64,000 nt of DNA from Gammaproteobacteria bacterium. GTDB taxonomy: Bacteria > Pseudomonadota > Gammaproteobacteria > Ga0077536. The stretch is taken from contig JACPPA010000036.1 of NCBI GenBank assembly GCA_016191285.1, forward strand, positions 60,750 to 124,749, given 5' to 3'. Made by a program: the position numbers and the translations under genes. Positions 35,780 to 45,177 of this stretch are shown piece by piece. The notes below the pieces were generated by a model. That model was not told where the DNA came from. It saw only the letters and a list, made by a program, of their open reading frames with translations, and searched no databases. The first letter of the stretch is position 1; each line of letters opens with the position of its first letter.

Positions 35780-36252
35780 ACCGGATAGATGATCGAATTC
35801 GCGACGAGCAGCGAATCGTAGATACAGAGCTTCTCGGCGAACCACCAACCGCCATGGGGGCTGGCCACGAGCTTATCGAGATAACGCCCCACCATGGCGA
35901 CGCGCGGCAGGTCGTCCGGTAAGACTTCGATCACCGAAAAATTCGCGCTCACTTCGAGCGCGTCGGCGGCCGCCGCACGCACTCGGATATTCGTCACGTG
36001 GTGGCGCAGGTAGCGCTGTTCATACAGCATCGTTTCGCGAATCGCAGTGACGCGATCTATCAGCATGTCACGGCTTTCACAACGCATGACCGCTAGCGGC
36101 AAACCTCGCTCGTAATTGTCGCGCGGCAGGATCAAATACAGGCACCGCACGCTGAAGAACTCAGGCCACAAGTCGAGTGGACCGTCGTCCAAGCTCTCGA
36201 CATAGCGTGCATAGAGATCCTCGAGTTGATCGCGCAGACCATGAACGTCCAT
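35776..36252 (-). CDS. Aromatic-ring-hydroxylating dioxygenase beta subunit
   Basis: 158 residues from ATG at 36252. It has the cystatin-like fold of ring-hydroxylating dioxygenase small subunits: LEDLYARYVESLDDGPLDLW, MLYEQRYLRHHVTNIRVRA, LPRVAMVGRYLDKLVA and WWFAEKLCIYDSLLVANSII. It supports the alpha subunit structurally. The start is one base after the alpha stop and the end overlaps the marR start, so the three genes are tightly joined. No ferredoxin or reductase gene is nearby. Confidence 0.9.
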   Translation of the reverse strand: MDVHGLRDQLEDLYARYVESLDDGPLDLWPEFFSVRCLYLILPRDNYERGLPLAVMRCESRDMLIDRVTAIRETMLYEQRYLRHHVTNIRVRAAAADALEVSANFSVIEVLPDDLPRVAMVGRYLDKLVASPHGGWWFAEKLCIYDSLLVANSIIYPV

Positions 36253-36253
36253 G

Positions 36254-37492
36254 CTAGATCTCCATGACGGCACGATAGTGCTTGTAGAACGCGCGGATCG
36301 CGGCTTCGGTCACCATGTGGTCCTCATCCTGCGTGTCGTGCCCACCCATCGCGAGCAGCGCCTCGTCATCGGGATAAGCCGTTAATCCATCCTGGGCAAG
36401 TTTGATGATTTCACTGTCGTCGCCGGACACGAGACCGGACGCGCTCATCAGGTTAGCTTGGCGTAAACGACGCAAGGTCATGGCCTCGTCATCGTCGGCG
36501 TAGCCGAAAAACGTCCACGACAGCTCAAATTCTTGCGGGCTACGCGGCTGAATTTGTCGCATCGCCAAGGTATTCGACTGTTGTTGGATGATGAGATTGG
36601 GCCACAGCGTCTGCATGACCACGGTCGCCGAATCCTTGAATTCCTTCACCGGATCGAGCAGGCGCGGATCGCGCAATTTGAAATCGGTGCGCAGATTCGC
36701 GATGTCCTTGGTGTGTTCGCTCGCTGTTTGCGAACCGCGGCGCGAGATCAACAGGCCATGCCGCCCAGTCGGATCCATTTTTACTTGGGACTCTTGATCG
36801 GCGCGAAACAGGCCGAAGGTCACCAGAAACACATGCAGCAACGAAGCGTGATACGGATCTTTGATATTTTCGAACATCAATTTCCAGTTACCTGGGATCA
36901 ACTGCCGGGTGTAACCGAGAATACGAATGTCGCGTCCATCAAACACGCGTTCGAAGTAGTAGCGATTGGCCTCGCCCAGGTAATCGAGAAAATCTTCCGT
37001 GTGTTCGTCGAACGAGGCGAACACCACGCCGTGGTGTTCGGCGATGCGCAGTTGTTGCAGGCCGTGTTGCTTGGGGTCGAAGTCGCTGGCCATCCCACCC
37101 TGGCCTTTGACGCCGCCTTGAAACGGCACGCCCTTTAGAGCGCCATTTAAATCGTAGGTCCATTGATGATAAGGACAGGTGAAGCGGCTGGTCTGGCCGA
37201 GGCGCTCGCGACAAAACTTGACGCCGCGATGCGCGCAACGATTTACAAAACCGCGTAACTCGCCGTCGCGGTTACGACAGATGATGACCGAGCGGTTGCC
37301 GATGCTGGTGGTCTTAAAGCTCCCCGATTCAGGCAATTCCGCGGCGAAACCGACGAACGACCAACTGGGTCCGCGGAAAATCCGTGTCATTTCTCGCTCG
37401 AAAATTTCTTGATCGGTGTACAGCCAGTACGGCACGCGTGAATAGCCGGCATTGGGCCAGACTCGGCGGGAGCTGGGTAATGGTGAGTTCAT
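36254..37492 (-). CDS. Rieske non-heme iron dioxygenase alpha subunit
   Basis: 412 residues from ATG at 37492 (MNSPLPSSRRVWPNAGYSRV), preceded by GGAGTGAAC. The open frame runs further upstream only because the previous gene is frameshifted. Rieske ligands: Cys86, His88 (RCAHRG), Cys106 and His109 (CPYHQW). Mononuclear iron site: Asp212, His215 and His220 in KDPYHASLLH. It hydroxylates an aromatic ring or demethylates. With the adjacent hydantoinase-type genes the substrate may be an N-heterocycle or aryl ketone; that is inference. Confidence 0.93.
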   Translation of the reverse strand: MNSPLPSSRRVWPNAGYSRVPYWLYTDQEIFEREMTRIFRGPSWSFVGFAAELPESGSFKTTSIGNRSVIICRNRDGELRGFVNRCAHRGVKFCRERLGQTSRFTCPYHQWTYDLNGALKGVPFQGGVKGQGGMASDFDPKQHGLQQLRIAEHHGVVFASFDEHTEDFLDYLGEANRYYFERVFDGRDIRILGYTRQLIPGNWKLMFENIKDPYHASLLHVFLVTFGLFRADQESQVKMDPTGRHGLLISRRGSQTASEHTKDIANLRTDFKLRDPRLLDPVKEFKDSATVVMQTLWPNLIIQQQSNTLAMRQIQPRSPQEFELSWTFFGYADDDEAMTLRRLRQANLMSASGLVSGDDSEIIKLAQDGLTAYPDDEALLAMGGHDTQDEDHMVTEAAIRAFYKHYRAVMEI

Positions 37493-37553
37493 GTTCACTC
37501 CAGTCGCGAGAGAATCGTTATAGCCGTGGGCCGAGGGGGCGATTGAACCCAAT

Positions 37554-37870
37554 TCATTTTCTCGACGGCGCGAGGCGGGTCGTGCGAAAAAACGCATCGC
37601 CCTGCGGCACGATTTCGGTTTGCAACACCACATAGCATTGGGGCAGAGGGCTTGCCGCAATACCATCGGCTGATCCACAAACACCTCGGCTTTAACGCGG
37701 ATGTTGGGCCCGCTCGCCTCCGGCGCGCGTTCGCGTCGCAATGCTTGCGCTAGATAGTCGGTGTCGCGATGACCAAGTTCCGCGCTGCAGTGGACACAGC
37801 TGACGCGACCATCGGCATGCAGCACGCGATTGTCGTCGAGATGTATCGCTTCGCGTGTCGATTCGTTCAT
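37554..37870 (-). pseudogene. Small zinc-ribbon subunit of HyuA/HyuB-type enzyme, frameshifted
   Basis: The ATG overlaps the hyuB stop (ATGA). It encodes RVSCVHCSAELGHRDTDYLA, the first CxxC, and continues to LRQALCPN. There the frame breaks: with one extra T the second CxxC is restored (CPNC) and the protein continues YVVLQTEIVPQGDAFFRTTR to a stop at 37554. The break lies at about 37634-37640. Reconstructed, it is about 105 residues with two CxxC pairs, like the small subunit of acetone or acetophenone carboxylases. Either a real mutation or a sequencing slip. Confidence 0.7.
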
Positions 37871-39831
37871 GTCATCCCCGCGCGAACCAACCGCAAACGC
37901 TCGCGGAGTGCAACCGTCGCGGGCTCGTCATGGCTGCCATCAGCGCGTAACGCGACACCGTAAATATCCTGCGCGGCCTGCGCTGAAATTTTGCCAGCGG
38001 CAAAATCTTCAGTCACCGCGCCGGGCAGACGCCGTAACGGATCGCCATAACCACCACCTGCTTGCCAATGCGTGAAGAAGACATCATCCCAGCCGATGTC
38101 TGATTCATCCTCGGGCTGCACAATTTGGTGACCACCGCTCAATTCCTCGAGTTCACCTGGGATGTGACCGGCGCGAAACAGCGTTCGAATATTGGAGTCG
38201 CGCACGATCACTTCATGCTCGGTGCCGCCAGGATAACCGCCCGCCAACCCCGCCGCCTGGGGCAACGCCTTGCCGCCGCCCGAAAACACCATGTGCATCT
38301 GCTTGACCTCGGTGCCATGCATGACAAAGCAACTCGAGCCGCCGAGGCCGCCGCGGAAGCGACCGGGTCCACCGGAGTCGCGCTCCTCGCGCCGCCACAG
38401 ATACAGAATGGGAAACGCGAACTCATTCATTTCGACATCGGCGATGCGCCCCATCGGAATACACGCGAGTCCCCCGGTATCCACGCCATCGAGATCGGTG
38501 CGCGCACCTTGGCCACCGGCCATCGCGTCACACAGCATGGTGACGAACGGTTGCGCGCGTTGATCGACACCGGCTAGCACCACCATGTCCCAGGTGCCGC
38601 AGCACACGCTCATCGCATGCTTGCGATGCACGGGGCTGGTATCGAGCATGCCGGAGAGGCATTCGGTCACCACATTCTGCGTAGCCCAGCACGAGCCGAC
38701 CGACGCCTTGCAAATTCCGGCCGGGAATGTGCAGTTATTGATGGTGCCGGGCTCGGAAATAATTTCGATACAGCGCCAGATGCCGCCCGGCGACCAGGGG
38801 ATGTCGCCGCACAACATCGGTAACACGGCGGGCAGAATACCACCACGAATTCCGGCATACGTGCAATTGATCATCCCCGATTGTGGCGCGGTACCGGTGA
38901 AGTCAAAGCGCAGATGATCCGCGGTCTTGGTCATGTTGAGCACGATGCGATGCACTTCGCGATCGCCGAGCTGCGATTGATCCTGGTACGTGACCGCACT
39001 CCATTGGCCATCGGGAAGGGTGCGTAACTTGGCGCGCAGCCGCTCTTCGGCATCGTCCATCATGCGCTTCATGACGGCTTTGACGGCGGTCGCGCCATAT
39101 TTTTCGATCAGCTGCCGAATCCGCTCGTGCGCGATATTGTTAGCGCCGATCTGAGCCCGCAGATCAAGCGCGATGATCTTCGGCACGCGTGAACGCCGCA
39201 AATAAGCATCTTCGACATCGGCTTGCAGGCGGCCGCGGGCGACGATCTTGATCGGTGGCGTGGGGAGCGATTCCCAAAACACATTCTGCGAGCGCGGTGT
39301 CCAGCTGCCAGGCGACACGCCACCCAGATCGACTTGATGCGCGACCGCGGCCGTCCACGCGAAGAGCTGGTCAGCGCAGAACAAGGGCGCAAACACCATC
39401 ACATCATTCTGATGCAGACCGCCGCCGACCCAGGGATCGTTGCACAGGAACATGTCGCCCTGCTCGAAACCGGGATTCTCGGCGCGATTCTCCAAGGTCC
39501 ATTTAATCGCCATGTCCATCGACGAGGCGAGCTGGGTGTTATAGAGCCCGACCTGCACATTGTCGCCGAGCTCATCCATGATGCCGGGACCGAAGTCGTT
39601 GCAATCGGTCACCACCACCGAACCCGACATCCGCTTCATCGCTTCGCCCATTTCGTCGGTGATCGCCCACAAGCGATGTCGGATCACTTCGTACGAAAGT
39701 GGATCGACGGTGCGCACCGCGTCAGCCGTGACCGTGTGCAGCGCCAATGATACGGGCAGGCGCGCCTGCAACGCGGCATTGGTTCGCGCTTGATAGACAA
39801 ACTTTTCGGATCCCGGTACGGCGAAACTCAT
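37867..39831 (-). CDS. Hydantoinase B/oxoprolinase family protein (HyuB)
   Basis: 654 residues. Signs of the family: DPLSYEVIRHRLWAITDEMG, ITDEMGEAMKRMSGSVVVTD, DMFLCNDPWVGGGLHQNDVM, LRFDFTGTAPQSGMINCTYA and GGPGRFRGGLGGSSCFVMHG. It pairs with HyuA, whose gene ends 8 bases upstream. Such pairs act as N-methylhydantoinase, 5-oxoprolinase, or acetone/acetophenone carboxylase, all ATP-dependent. The small zinc-ribbon gene after it points toward the carboxylase branch. The substrate is not readable. Confidence 0.92.
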   Translation of the reverse strand: MSFAVPGSEKFVYQARTNAALQARLPVSLALHTVTADAVRTVDPLSYEVIRHRLWAITDEMGEAMKRMSGSVVVTDCNDFGPGIMDELGDNVQVGLYNTQLASSMDMAIKWTLENRAENPGFEQGDMFLCNDPWVGGGLHQNDVMVFAPLFCADQLFAWTAAVAHQVDLGGVSPGSWTPRSQNVFWESLPTPPIKIVARGRLQADVEDAYLRRSRVPKIIALDLRAQIGANNIAHERIRQLIEKYGATAVKAVMKRMMDDAEERLRAKLRTLPDGQWSAVTYQDQSQLGDREVHRIVLNMTKTADHLRFDFTGTAPQSGMINCTYAGIRGGILPAVLPMLCGDIPWSPGGIWRCIEIISEPGTINNCTFPAGICKASVGSCWATQNVVTECLSGMLDTSPVHRKHAMSVCCGTWDMVVLAGVDQRAQPFVTMLCDAMAGGQGARTDLDGVDTGGLACIPMGRIADVEMNEFAFPILYLWRREERDSGGPGRFRGGLGGSSCFVMHGTEVKQMHMVFSGGGKALPQAAGLAGGYPGGTEHEVIVRDSNIRTLFRAGHIPGELEELSGGHQIVQPEDESDIGWDDVFFTHWQAGGGYGDPLRRLPGAVTEDFAAGKISAQAAQDIYGVALRADGSHDEPATVALRERLRLVRAGMT

Positions 39832-39839
39832 GATCCCAC

Positions 39840-41939
39840 CTAGGATTGAAAGTGCATGATTAAGTTACCGAGTCGATCCACCGTGGCGCGCGCACCGGGC
39901 GGCACGACCACCGTGGTGGTCGGCGCTTCGATGATCGCGGGCGCCGCGATGTCGTGACCGGCGCGCAGATCGGCGTAGTCGTAAATGGGTGTGTCCTGCC
40001 ACCCGACCGTGATATCGAGCAATACACGGCGTCGCGATTTCGGCGCGATTTTATCGGCGATCTTGCGCTCGATATCGGGTAGCACGGGCTTGAACGGCAG
40101 GCACCCGACGCCAAACACGCGATAGCTAATGATTTGCAGACCGGCTTCGCGATAACCCGCGCCTTCGCCGTACAACTGCTCGTATAGGGTCTCGAAGTCG
40201 TCGCCAATACGCGCGACATCGGCATCCGAAAATTCACCATCACGCACCGGCGTCGTCACTTCGGATAGCTGCAAGGTGTAGCGAATATCGACTTCGCGCG
40301 CGAGTTCGATGCGTGAGAACGGAATATTTTGTGCGGCCAAGCGCTGTCGTAGATCCGCTTCCAACGCGCGAAAAATCCGGTTAACGAGCGCGGTATTCGG
40401 TGGGAAATTCTGTGGATTGGATTGTTCCGCGGAGAGCACCACGTTAGAGCCTGCGAGACCGTAAGCTGAAAAGGCCGAAGCCGTGGGTCCGAGCGGTACC
40501 ACCAATTCTTTGGCCTTGAGTTCGGCGGCATAAGCCGCGCAATGCGCGGGCGCCGCGCCGCCAAAGGCATAGACCACGAATTCACGCGGATCATAGCCCG
40601 CATTCACCACCGATTTGCGGACCAAGTCGGCGGCTTGCGCGGTGGCAATGGCATAAATCGCGGCCGCGGCGTTTTCGACCGACAGCCCGAGTGGTTCGGC
40701 GATGTGCGTGCGAATCGCAGCTTCGGCCAAGCCGCGATCGAGGCGCTTGCGGCCGCCAAGAAAAAACTCGGGATTGATAATGCCGAGGAGGATGTCGGCG
40801 TCCGTGACGGTGGGTTCGAGCCCACCCAAGCCGTAGGCCGCGGGGCCCGGTGACGCACCCGCGCCGCGCGGTCCCACCCGCAAATTGCCGCCATCATCCA
40901 GCCACGCCACGGCGCCACCGCCACCGCCGATGGTGTTGATGCGCACCATCGGTGTTGAAATGGTGTGTTGGTTGACCACGGTGGTGTTCGACTTCACCGG
41001 CACCCCGTCGACGACCATGCCGACCAAAAACGTGGTCCCGCCCATGTCGGTCGAAATGATATTGCGATGACCGAGCAAGCTGCCCATGGCCACGCAGCCG
41101 ATCACGCCGCCCGTTAATACCGAGCCAATGGTCGTAACTGCATAGCTCGGTGCTTCATGCGCGGTAATGCTGCCGCCGGTGCCTTGCATGACCAGCAGCG
41201 ATCCCGTGAATCCCATGTCGGCTAATTCCGCGGTCAACGGTCGCAAGTAATCGCGAAGAATCGGTCCGACCTGCGCGCTCATGATGGTGGTCGCCGCGCG
41301 CGAATACTCGCGAATTCGCGGAATGACTTCGCTCGAAATGCCCACATAAAGGTCGGGCGCTAGTTCATGCACGATGTCGCGCACGCGACGCTCATGCGCG
41401 GGATTGCGGAATGACCATAGCAAGGATACCGCTATCGCGTCGACCCCGGCGCCTAACAACTCTTGGACCGCGCGGCGGACACGAACGTCATCGAGCGCGA
41501 CAACGACTTCACCTTTGAAATCGATCCGTTCAGTGACTTCGCGCACCAGGTGTCGCGGGACTAAAGGCAGCGGCTTCTTATGCCGCACCATGTCTTGTAA
41601 CTCTTCGGGCCCGAAGCCCGCGTAGCGGCCTTCGGTATTCATGATGGTGATCGAGTCGGCATGACCTTTGGTGGTTAGAAAGCCGACCTTGGCGACATTG
41701 CCCGTGACCAACGCATTAAGCGTCGAGGTGGTGGCGTGACAGATGTAGCGTGTTGATTTCAATAGCGCGTCGGGCGTGAGTTTTAACTCCTGCGCGACTT
41801 CGCGGATGGCGTCGAGCATGCCGCGTGCAAAGTTCGGCGGCGTGGAAGCGGCCTTGGCGGCGACCACGTGTCCGCTTTCGTCGGTGGCGACTGCGTCGGT
41901 AAACGTGCCGCCGATATCAATGCCGATTACATACGCCAT
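39840..41939 (-). CDS. Hydantoinase A/oxoprolinase family protein (HyuA)
   Basis: 699 residues. The N-terminal acetate/sugar kinase-like fold begins GIDIGGTFTDAVATDESGHV (ATP-binding loop). Further signs are YICHATTSTLNALVTGNVAK, STDMGGTTFLVGMVVDGVPV, INTIGGGGGAVAWLDDGG and VVYAFGGAAPAHCAAYAAEL. This subunit binds and uses ATP to phosphorylate the substrate carbonyl in known relatives. It is the first gene of the HyuA-HyuB-zinc ribbon-Rieske run; 280 bases with a REPIN separate it from the aldehyde dehydrogenase upstream. Confidence 0.93.
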   Translation of the reverse strand: MAYVIGIDIGGTFTDAVATDESGHVVAAKAASTPPNFARGMLDAIREVAQELKLTPDALLKSTRYICHATTSTLNALVTGNVAKVGFLTTKGHADSITIMNTEGRYAGFGPEELQDMVRHKKPLPLVPRHLVREVTERIDFKGEVVVALDDVRVRRAVQELLGAGVDAIAVSLLWSFRNPAHERRVRDIVHELAPDLYVGISSEVIPRIREYSRAATTIMSAQVGPILRDYLRPLTAELADMGFTGSLLVMQGTGGSITAHEAPSYAVTTIGSVLTGGVIGCVAMGSLLGHRNIISTDMGGTTFLVGMVVDGVPVKSNTTVVNQHTISTPMVRINTIGGGGGAVAWLDDGGNLRVGPRGAGASPGPAAYGLGGLEPTVTDADILLGIINPEFFLGGRKRLDRGLAEAAIRTHIAEPLGLSVENAAAAIYAIATAQAADLVRKSVVNAGYDPREFVVYAFGGAAPAHCAAYAAELKAKELVVPLGPTASAFSAYGLAGSNVVLSAEQSNPQNFPPNTALVNRIFRALEADLRQRLAAQNIPFSRIELAREVDIRYTLQLSEVTTPVRDGEFSDADVARIGDDFETLYEQLYGEGAGYREAGLQIISYRVFGVGCLPFKPVLPDIERKIADKIAPKSRRRVLLDITVGWQDTPIYDYADLRAGHDIAAPAIIEAPTTTVVVPPGARATVDRLGNLIMHFQS

Positions 41940-42099
41940 GATTTCTGACTTCGGATTGAAAACTTAGATTCAAAAACGGCTGTTTAAACTGGTGCGCTTT
42001 CCGGCGATAAACTTCCCTAAGCGAAAAGTGAGAGTTTCGCTTTTCCCACAAATTCGACGAGCTTAGTTTGTCGAATTTGGCGGTACCTTCCTGCGGCTT

Positions 42100-42162
42100 T
42101 GTGGGAGCGGCTTTAGCCGCGAATGGACCGATCAAGATTCGCCGCTAAAGCGGCTGCCCACC
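42100..42162. repeat. REP doublet (REPIN)
   Basis: Direct REP 42100-42124 (GTGGGAGCGGCTTTAGCCGC) and inverted REP 42136-42162, which has one extra G. An unrelated imperfect inverted repeat (GTTTCGCTTTTCCC and AGCGAAAAGTGAG) lies at about 42017-42050. The promoter of hyuA should be in 41940-42100. Confidence 0.78.
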
Positions 42163-42219
42163 AAGTGCCGCTGGTTGCCCGCGAGTTATTCAGATTCATG
42201 GCGGAACAGCACACCCGCT

Positions 42220-43704
42220 TCAATTTAGATTCACATGCACGTTTTTGACCTGCGTGTAAGCCAGCAATTCGCTTAAGCCTTCTTCGCGACCGAGCCCGGA
42301 TTTCTTGAATCCGCCAAATTCGGCGCCGAGGAAATGACTACTGACTTGATTGATCCACACGTAGCCGGCTTCAATTTGTGCGGCCGCGCGGTGCGCGCGA
42401 GTGAGATCGCGCGTCCAGATCGACGCGGTCAGGCCGTAGTCGAGCGAATTGACTGCTTCCAGCAATTCGATTTCATCGTCCCACGGAATAATCGCCAACA
42501 CGGGACCGAAGATTTCTTCGCGAAAGATCTTCATCGCAGGCGTCACGTCCGCGAACACGGTGGGTTCAACAAACCAGCCTTTGGCGAGTGCCGGATCGGC
42601 GGGGCGCTTGCCGCCGCAGACTAGTCGCGCACCTTCGGTTCGCGCTGATTCGATATAGCCCATGGTCTTGTTGAATTGAGCGCCCGAGATGAGGCATCCC
42701 ATGGTCGTCGCCGGAGCGGTGGGATCGCCGCAGCGATGAAGTTTAGGGATCAAATCAACGATGCCGGCAATGACTTCGTCATAGACCGAGCGATGGACAA
42801 AACAACGCGTGGTCGAGCCGCAGGATTGTCCGGCCCACCAGAAGTTCATGCCGCCGACGGCGCCAGCAATGGCTTTGGCGAGATCCGCATCAGGGTAAAT
42901 GATGAGCGGATTTTTGCCACCTAACTCGAGCGTCACGGGCATGATCTTATCCGCCGCGCCTTTAAGGATGGCGATGCCGGTGGGAATCGAGCCGATCAAT
43001 GCCACCTTGCGTACTCGAGGGTGCGCGACCAACGCCTCGCCGCATTCGCGATCGCCCGATAAAAAATTGACCACCCCGGGGGGCAGCGTTTCGCCGACCA
43101 ATTCAGCGAGCCGATAAGCCGACAGTGGCGCTTGCGCTGGCGGTTTCATGATGACTGTGTTGCCCGCGGCCACGACCGGCGCCAGTTTGCCGGCGAGAAA
43201 CATCAGGGGATGATTGTAGGCAACTAAGCGCGCGACCACGCCGAGGGGTTCGCGCACCGAATAGTTGAGCGCGCCTGGCCCCATCGGCAAGGTGTCGCCC
43301 TTGAGTTCGTGCACCAAGCCCGCGAAGTAATCAATTTGCGCGGCTGCGATGATCGCGTCCTTGGTCATTTCGCGGACCGGGTTGCCGCAGTTGATCGCAT
43401 CGATCATCGCAAATTCTTCGGCGCAGGCGCGAACGCGCGCCGCGAGTGCGCGTAGTGCGCTGGCACGCTCCATCGGTTTCACGTCGCGCCAGCTTTGAAA
43501 CGCCGCATGCGCGGCGGCAACCGCCGCACCGACGTCGGCACTATTGGCGACGGCGACTTGGCCCAGGTCGTCCTGGTTGGCGGGGTTGTAGGTTCGCGAA
43601 TAACCGCCGCGCGGGATCTGCCACTGACCGCCGTAGTACAAATCCCGTTGCGCCGGCAGCACGTGATAGTGCCGGATGGCGTGATTAGTCGCGGTGACGC
43701 TCAT
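42220..43704 (-). CDS. Aldehyde dehydrogenase family protein
   Basis: 494 residues from ATG at 43704, which overlaps the SDR stop (ATGA); the open frame extends upstream but only as a shadow of the SDR gene. Active-site motifs: VTLELGGKNPLIIY (general base Glu), and the nucleophilic Cys in WAGQSCGSTTRCFVHRSVYD. Also PWDDEIELLEAVNSLDYGLT and a terminal GGFKKSGLGREEGL. It oxidises an aldehyde to an acid with NAD(P). It is co-transcribed with the SDR, suggesting alcohol to aldehyde to acid. Confidence 0.95.
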   Translation of the reverse strand: MSVTATNHAIRHYHVLPAQRDLYYGGQWQIPRGGYSRTYNPANQDDLGQVAVANSADVGAAVAAAHAAFQSWRDVKPMERASALRALAARVRACAEEFAMIDAINCGNPVREMTKDAIIAAAQIDYFAGLVHELKGDTLPMGPGALNYSVREPLGVVARLVAYNHPLMFLAGKLAPVVAAGNTVIMKPPAQAPLSAYRLAELVGETLPPGVVNFLSGDRECGEALVAHPRVRKVALIGSIPTGIAILKGAADKIMPVTLELGGKNPLIIYPDADLAKAIAGAVGGMNFWWAGQSCGSTTRCFVHRSVYDEVIAGIVDLIPKLHRCGDPTAPATTMGCLISGAQFNKTMGYIESARTEGARLVCGGKRPADPALAKGWFVEPTVFADVTPAMKIFREEIFGPVLAIIPWDDEIELLEAVNSLDYGLTASIWTRDLTRAHRAAAQIEAGYVWINQVSSHFLGAEFGGFKKSGLGREEGLSELLAYTQVKNVHVNLN

Positions 43705-44468
43705 AAGAAGGTCAAGCCGCCGTCGACGGTGATCGACTGTCCGCTGATAAAAGCGCTGGCGTCGGAGGCCAGGAACATCACGGCGCCGACCAAATCCTCC
43801 GGCGTTTCTTCCCGCGGTATCGAGCGCATCGCGATCATCGCGGCTTTTTGTTGCGCGGTAACCGTTTCGCGCGCGACTTCGGTATCGGTCGCCCCCGGCA
43901 ACACCGCATTGACCGTGATCCCATGCGCGCCGAGTTCCTTCGCAAGACTGCGTGTCATGCCAATCACGGCGGCTTTCGAGGTGGTGTAGTGCAGATAATT
44001 TGGCCGCCCCATGGTGACGGCAGCAGACGAAATATTGATGATGCGGCCCCACTTTTTCGCCTGCATAGACGGGGTTACCGCACGGCTCATCAGAAACGTC
44101 CCGGTAATATTGACGCGCAATACGCGATCCCATTCATCGAGCGGAATCGCGGTGAAGGGCCGCATTTTTATGGTTGAGAAGATCGACGCGTTATTAACCA
44201 GGACGTCGATTCTGGCGTGGCGCGTGACGACCTTGGCGACCAGGGAATCGACCGCGGCCGGATCCGCGATATCCGTCGCGACGGCCATCGATTGCTTTCC
44301 TCGTGCAGTAATTTCGGCGGCGACTTGCTCGCCCAATGCGGCATTAACTTCAGCGATCACCGTGATGGCGCCCGCATCGGCGAACGCATGCGCGTATGCG
44401 CGTCCGATGCCTTGCCCGCCGCCCGTAATAATCACCACCTTGCCGGAAACATCGAAACGCTGCGTCAT
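43701..44468 (-). CDS. SDR family oxidoreductase
   Basis: 255 residues from ATG at 44468, which has GGGAG upstream. Motifs: VVIITGGGQGIGRAYAHAFA, NNASIF, INISSAAVTMG, YTTSKAAVIGMTRSLAKELG and the C-terminal ISGQSITVDGGLTFL. The catalytic Ser, Tyr and Lys are all present. It is the first gene of the leftward run and divergent from the CMD-bicupin-DapA operon across a 132-base AT-rich gap. Confidence 0.93.
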   Translation of the reverse strand: MTQRFDVSGKVVIITGGGQGIGRAYAHAFADAGAITVIAEVNAALGEQVAAEITARGKQSMAVATDIADPAAVDSLVAKVVTRHARIDVLVNNASIFSTIKMRPFTAIPLDEWDRVLRVNITGTFLMSRAVTPSMQAKKWGRIINISSAAVTMGRPNYLHYTTSKAAVIGMTRSLAKELGAHGITVNAVLPGATDTEVARETVTAQQKAAMIAMRSIPREETPEDLVGAVMFLASDASAFISGQSITVDGGLTFL

Positions 44469-44600
44469 GAGTACTCCCAATGCTTTTTGTGGTCGGTAGA
44501 GGCGGGCGGCGCCATGGACTGTATGAGAATGCGATCGTATGTTAATTTAGTTAGCAAGCAAAGCAATTATTACTCATCTAAATCCAACCTAAGATTTACC
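44469..44600. promoter_or_regulatory. Divergent promoter region with candidate MarR-type dyad
   Basis: AT-rich spacer between divergently transcribed SDR and CMD genes. It holds an imperfect dyad TTAGTTAGCAAGCAAAGCAA (44547-44566) that resembles MarR-type operators in form. The island's MarR gene is 9 kb away. No firm -10/-35 pair can be assigned. Confidence 0.4.
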
Positions 44601-45161
44601 ATGACGCATAGCATTCCGCGGCTCACCTTCGATGAATTACCCAGCGAAATTGCCGATGCGTTGCGCGTCAAGGTCGAGCGCCTAGGCTATCTCGGCGAGT
44701 TTTTCGCGGCGACTGCTCACCAACCCGCGGCGCTAAAGGCGTTTATCGACTTCACCGACGAGGCCAAGGGTGAGCTCGACATGCGATTGGTTGAATTGAT
44801 CGCGCTGACGGTTGCGACCATGAAGCGCGTGGCTTATGAAAAAAATCAGCACGAACGCTTGGCGGTACGCTTAGGTTATGGTCGCGACTGGGTGGCGGCG
44901 GTCGAACGTCTGGCGCCGGAGGCGGAAACCGTCTTAAGCGCCACGGAAATATGCGTCCAACAATTTGTAATAACGGCGGTCATGCGTGACGGTGCGGACA
45001 CCAGCCACCTCTTGGAGGCCGTGGTCAAGATCCTTGGCGTCGCGCAGGCAGTGGCGATGCTAATGGTCATGGGCCGCTACACCACTCACGCCATTCTCGT
45101 GAAGTGCTTGAATATTAAAGCGCCGGTGCCGTCGATCTTTGACGACGACTTCGGCGCTTAA
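44601..45161 (+). CDS. Carboxymuconolactone decarboxylase-like (AhpD fold) protein
   Basis: 186 residues from ATG at 44601. The helical AhpD/CMD fold is suggested by GYLGEFFAATAHQPAALKAF, ELDMRLVELIALTVATMKRV, YEKNQHERLAVRLGYGRDWV and HLLEAVVKILGVAQAVAMLM. The redox CxxC of true alkylhydroperoxidases is absent, so a peroxidase role is unlikely. It begins the rightward operon; the bicupin follows after 16 bases. Confidence 0.82.
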   Translation: MTHSIPRLTFDELPSEIADALRVKVERLGYLGEFFAATAHQPAALKAFIDFTDEAKGELDMRLVELIALTVATMKRVAYEKNQHERLAVRLGYGRDWVAAVERLAPEAETVLSATEICVQQFVITAVMRDGADTSHLLEAVVKILGVAQAVAMLMVMGRYTTHAILVKCLNIKAPVPSIFDDDFGA

Positions 45162-45177
45162 ATTAAAGGAAAGTCCC

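Noticed and set aside
36254..37870. A single 538-residue Rieske protein
   Set aside because: The first 126 residues come from the frameshifted zinc-ribbon gene and an untranslated gap; the dioxygenase begins at 37492.
37867..41939. Calling the HyuA/HyuB pair acetone or acetophenone carboxylase outright
   Set aside because: Hydantoinase, oxoprolinase and carboxylase branches share these motifs; the zinc-ribbon neighbour is only a hint.
43705..44133. N-terminal extension of the aldehyde dehydrogenase
   Set aside because: It is the SDR gene read in another frame; the true start overlaps the SDR stop.
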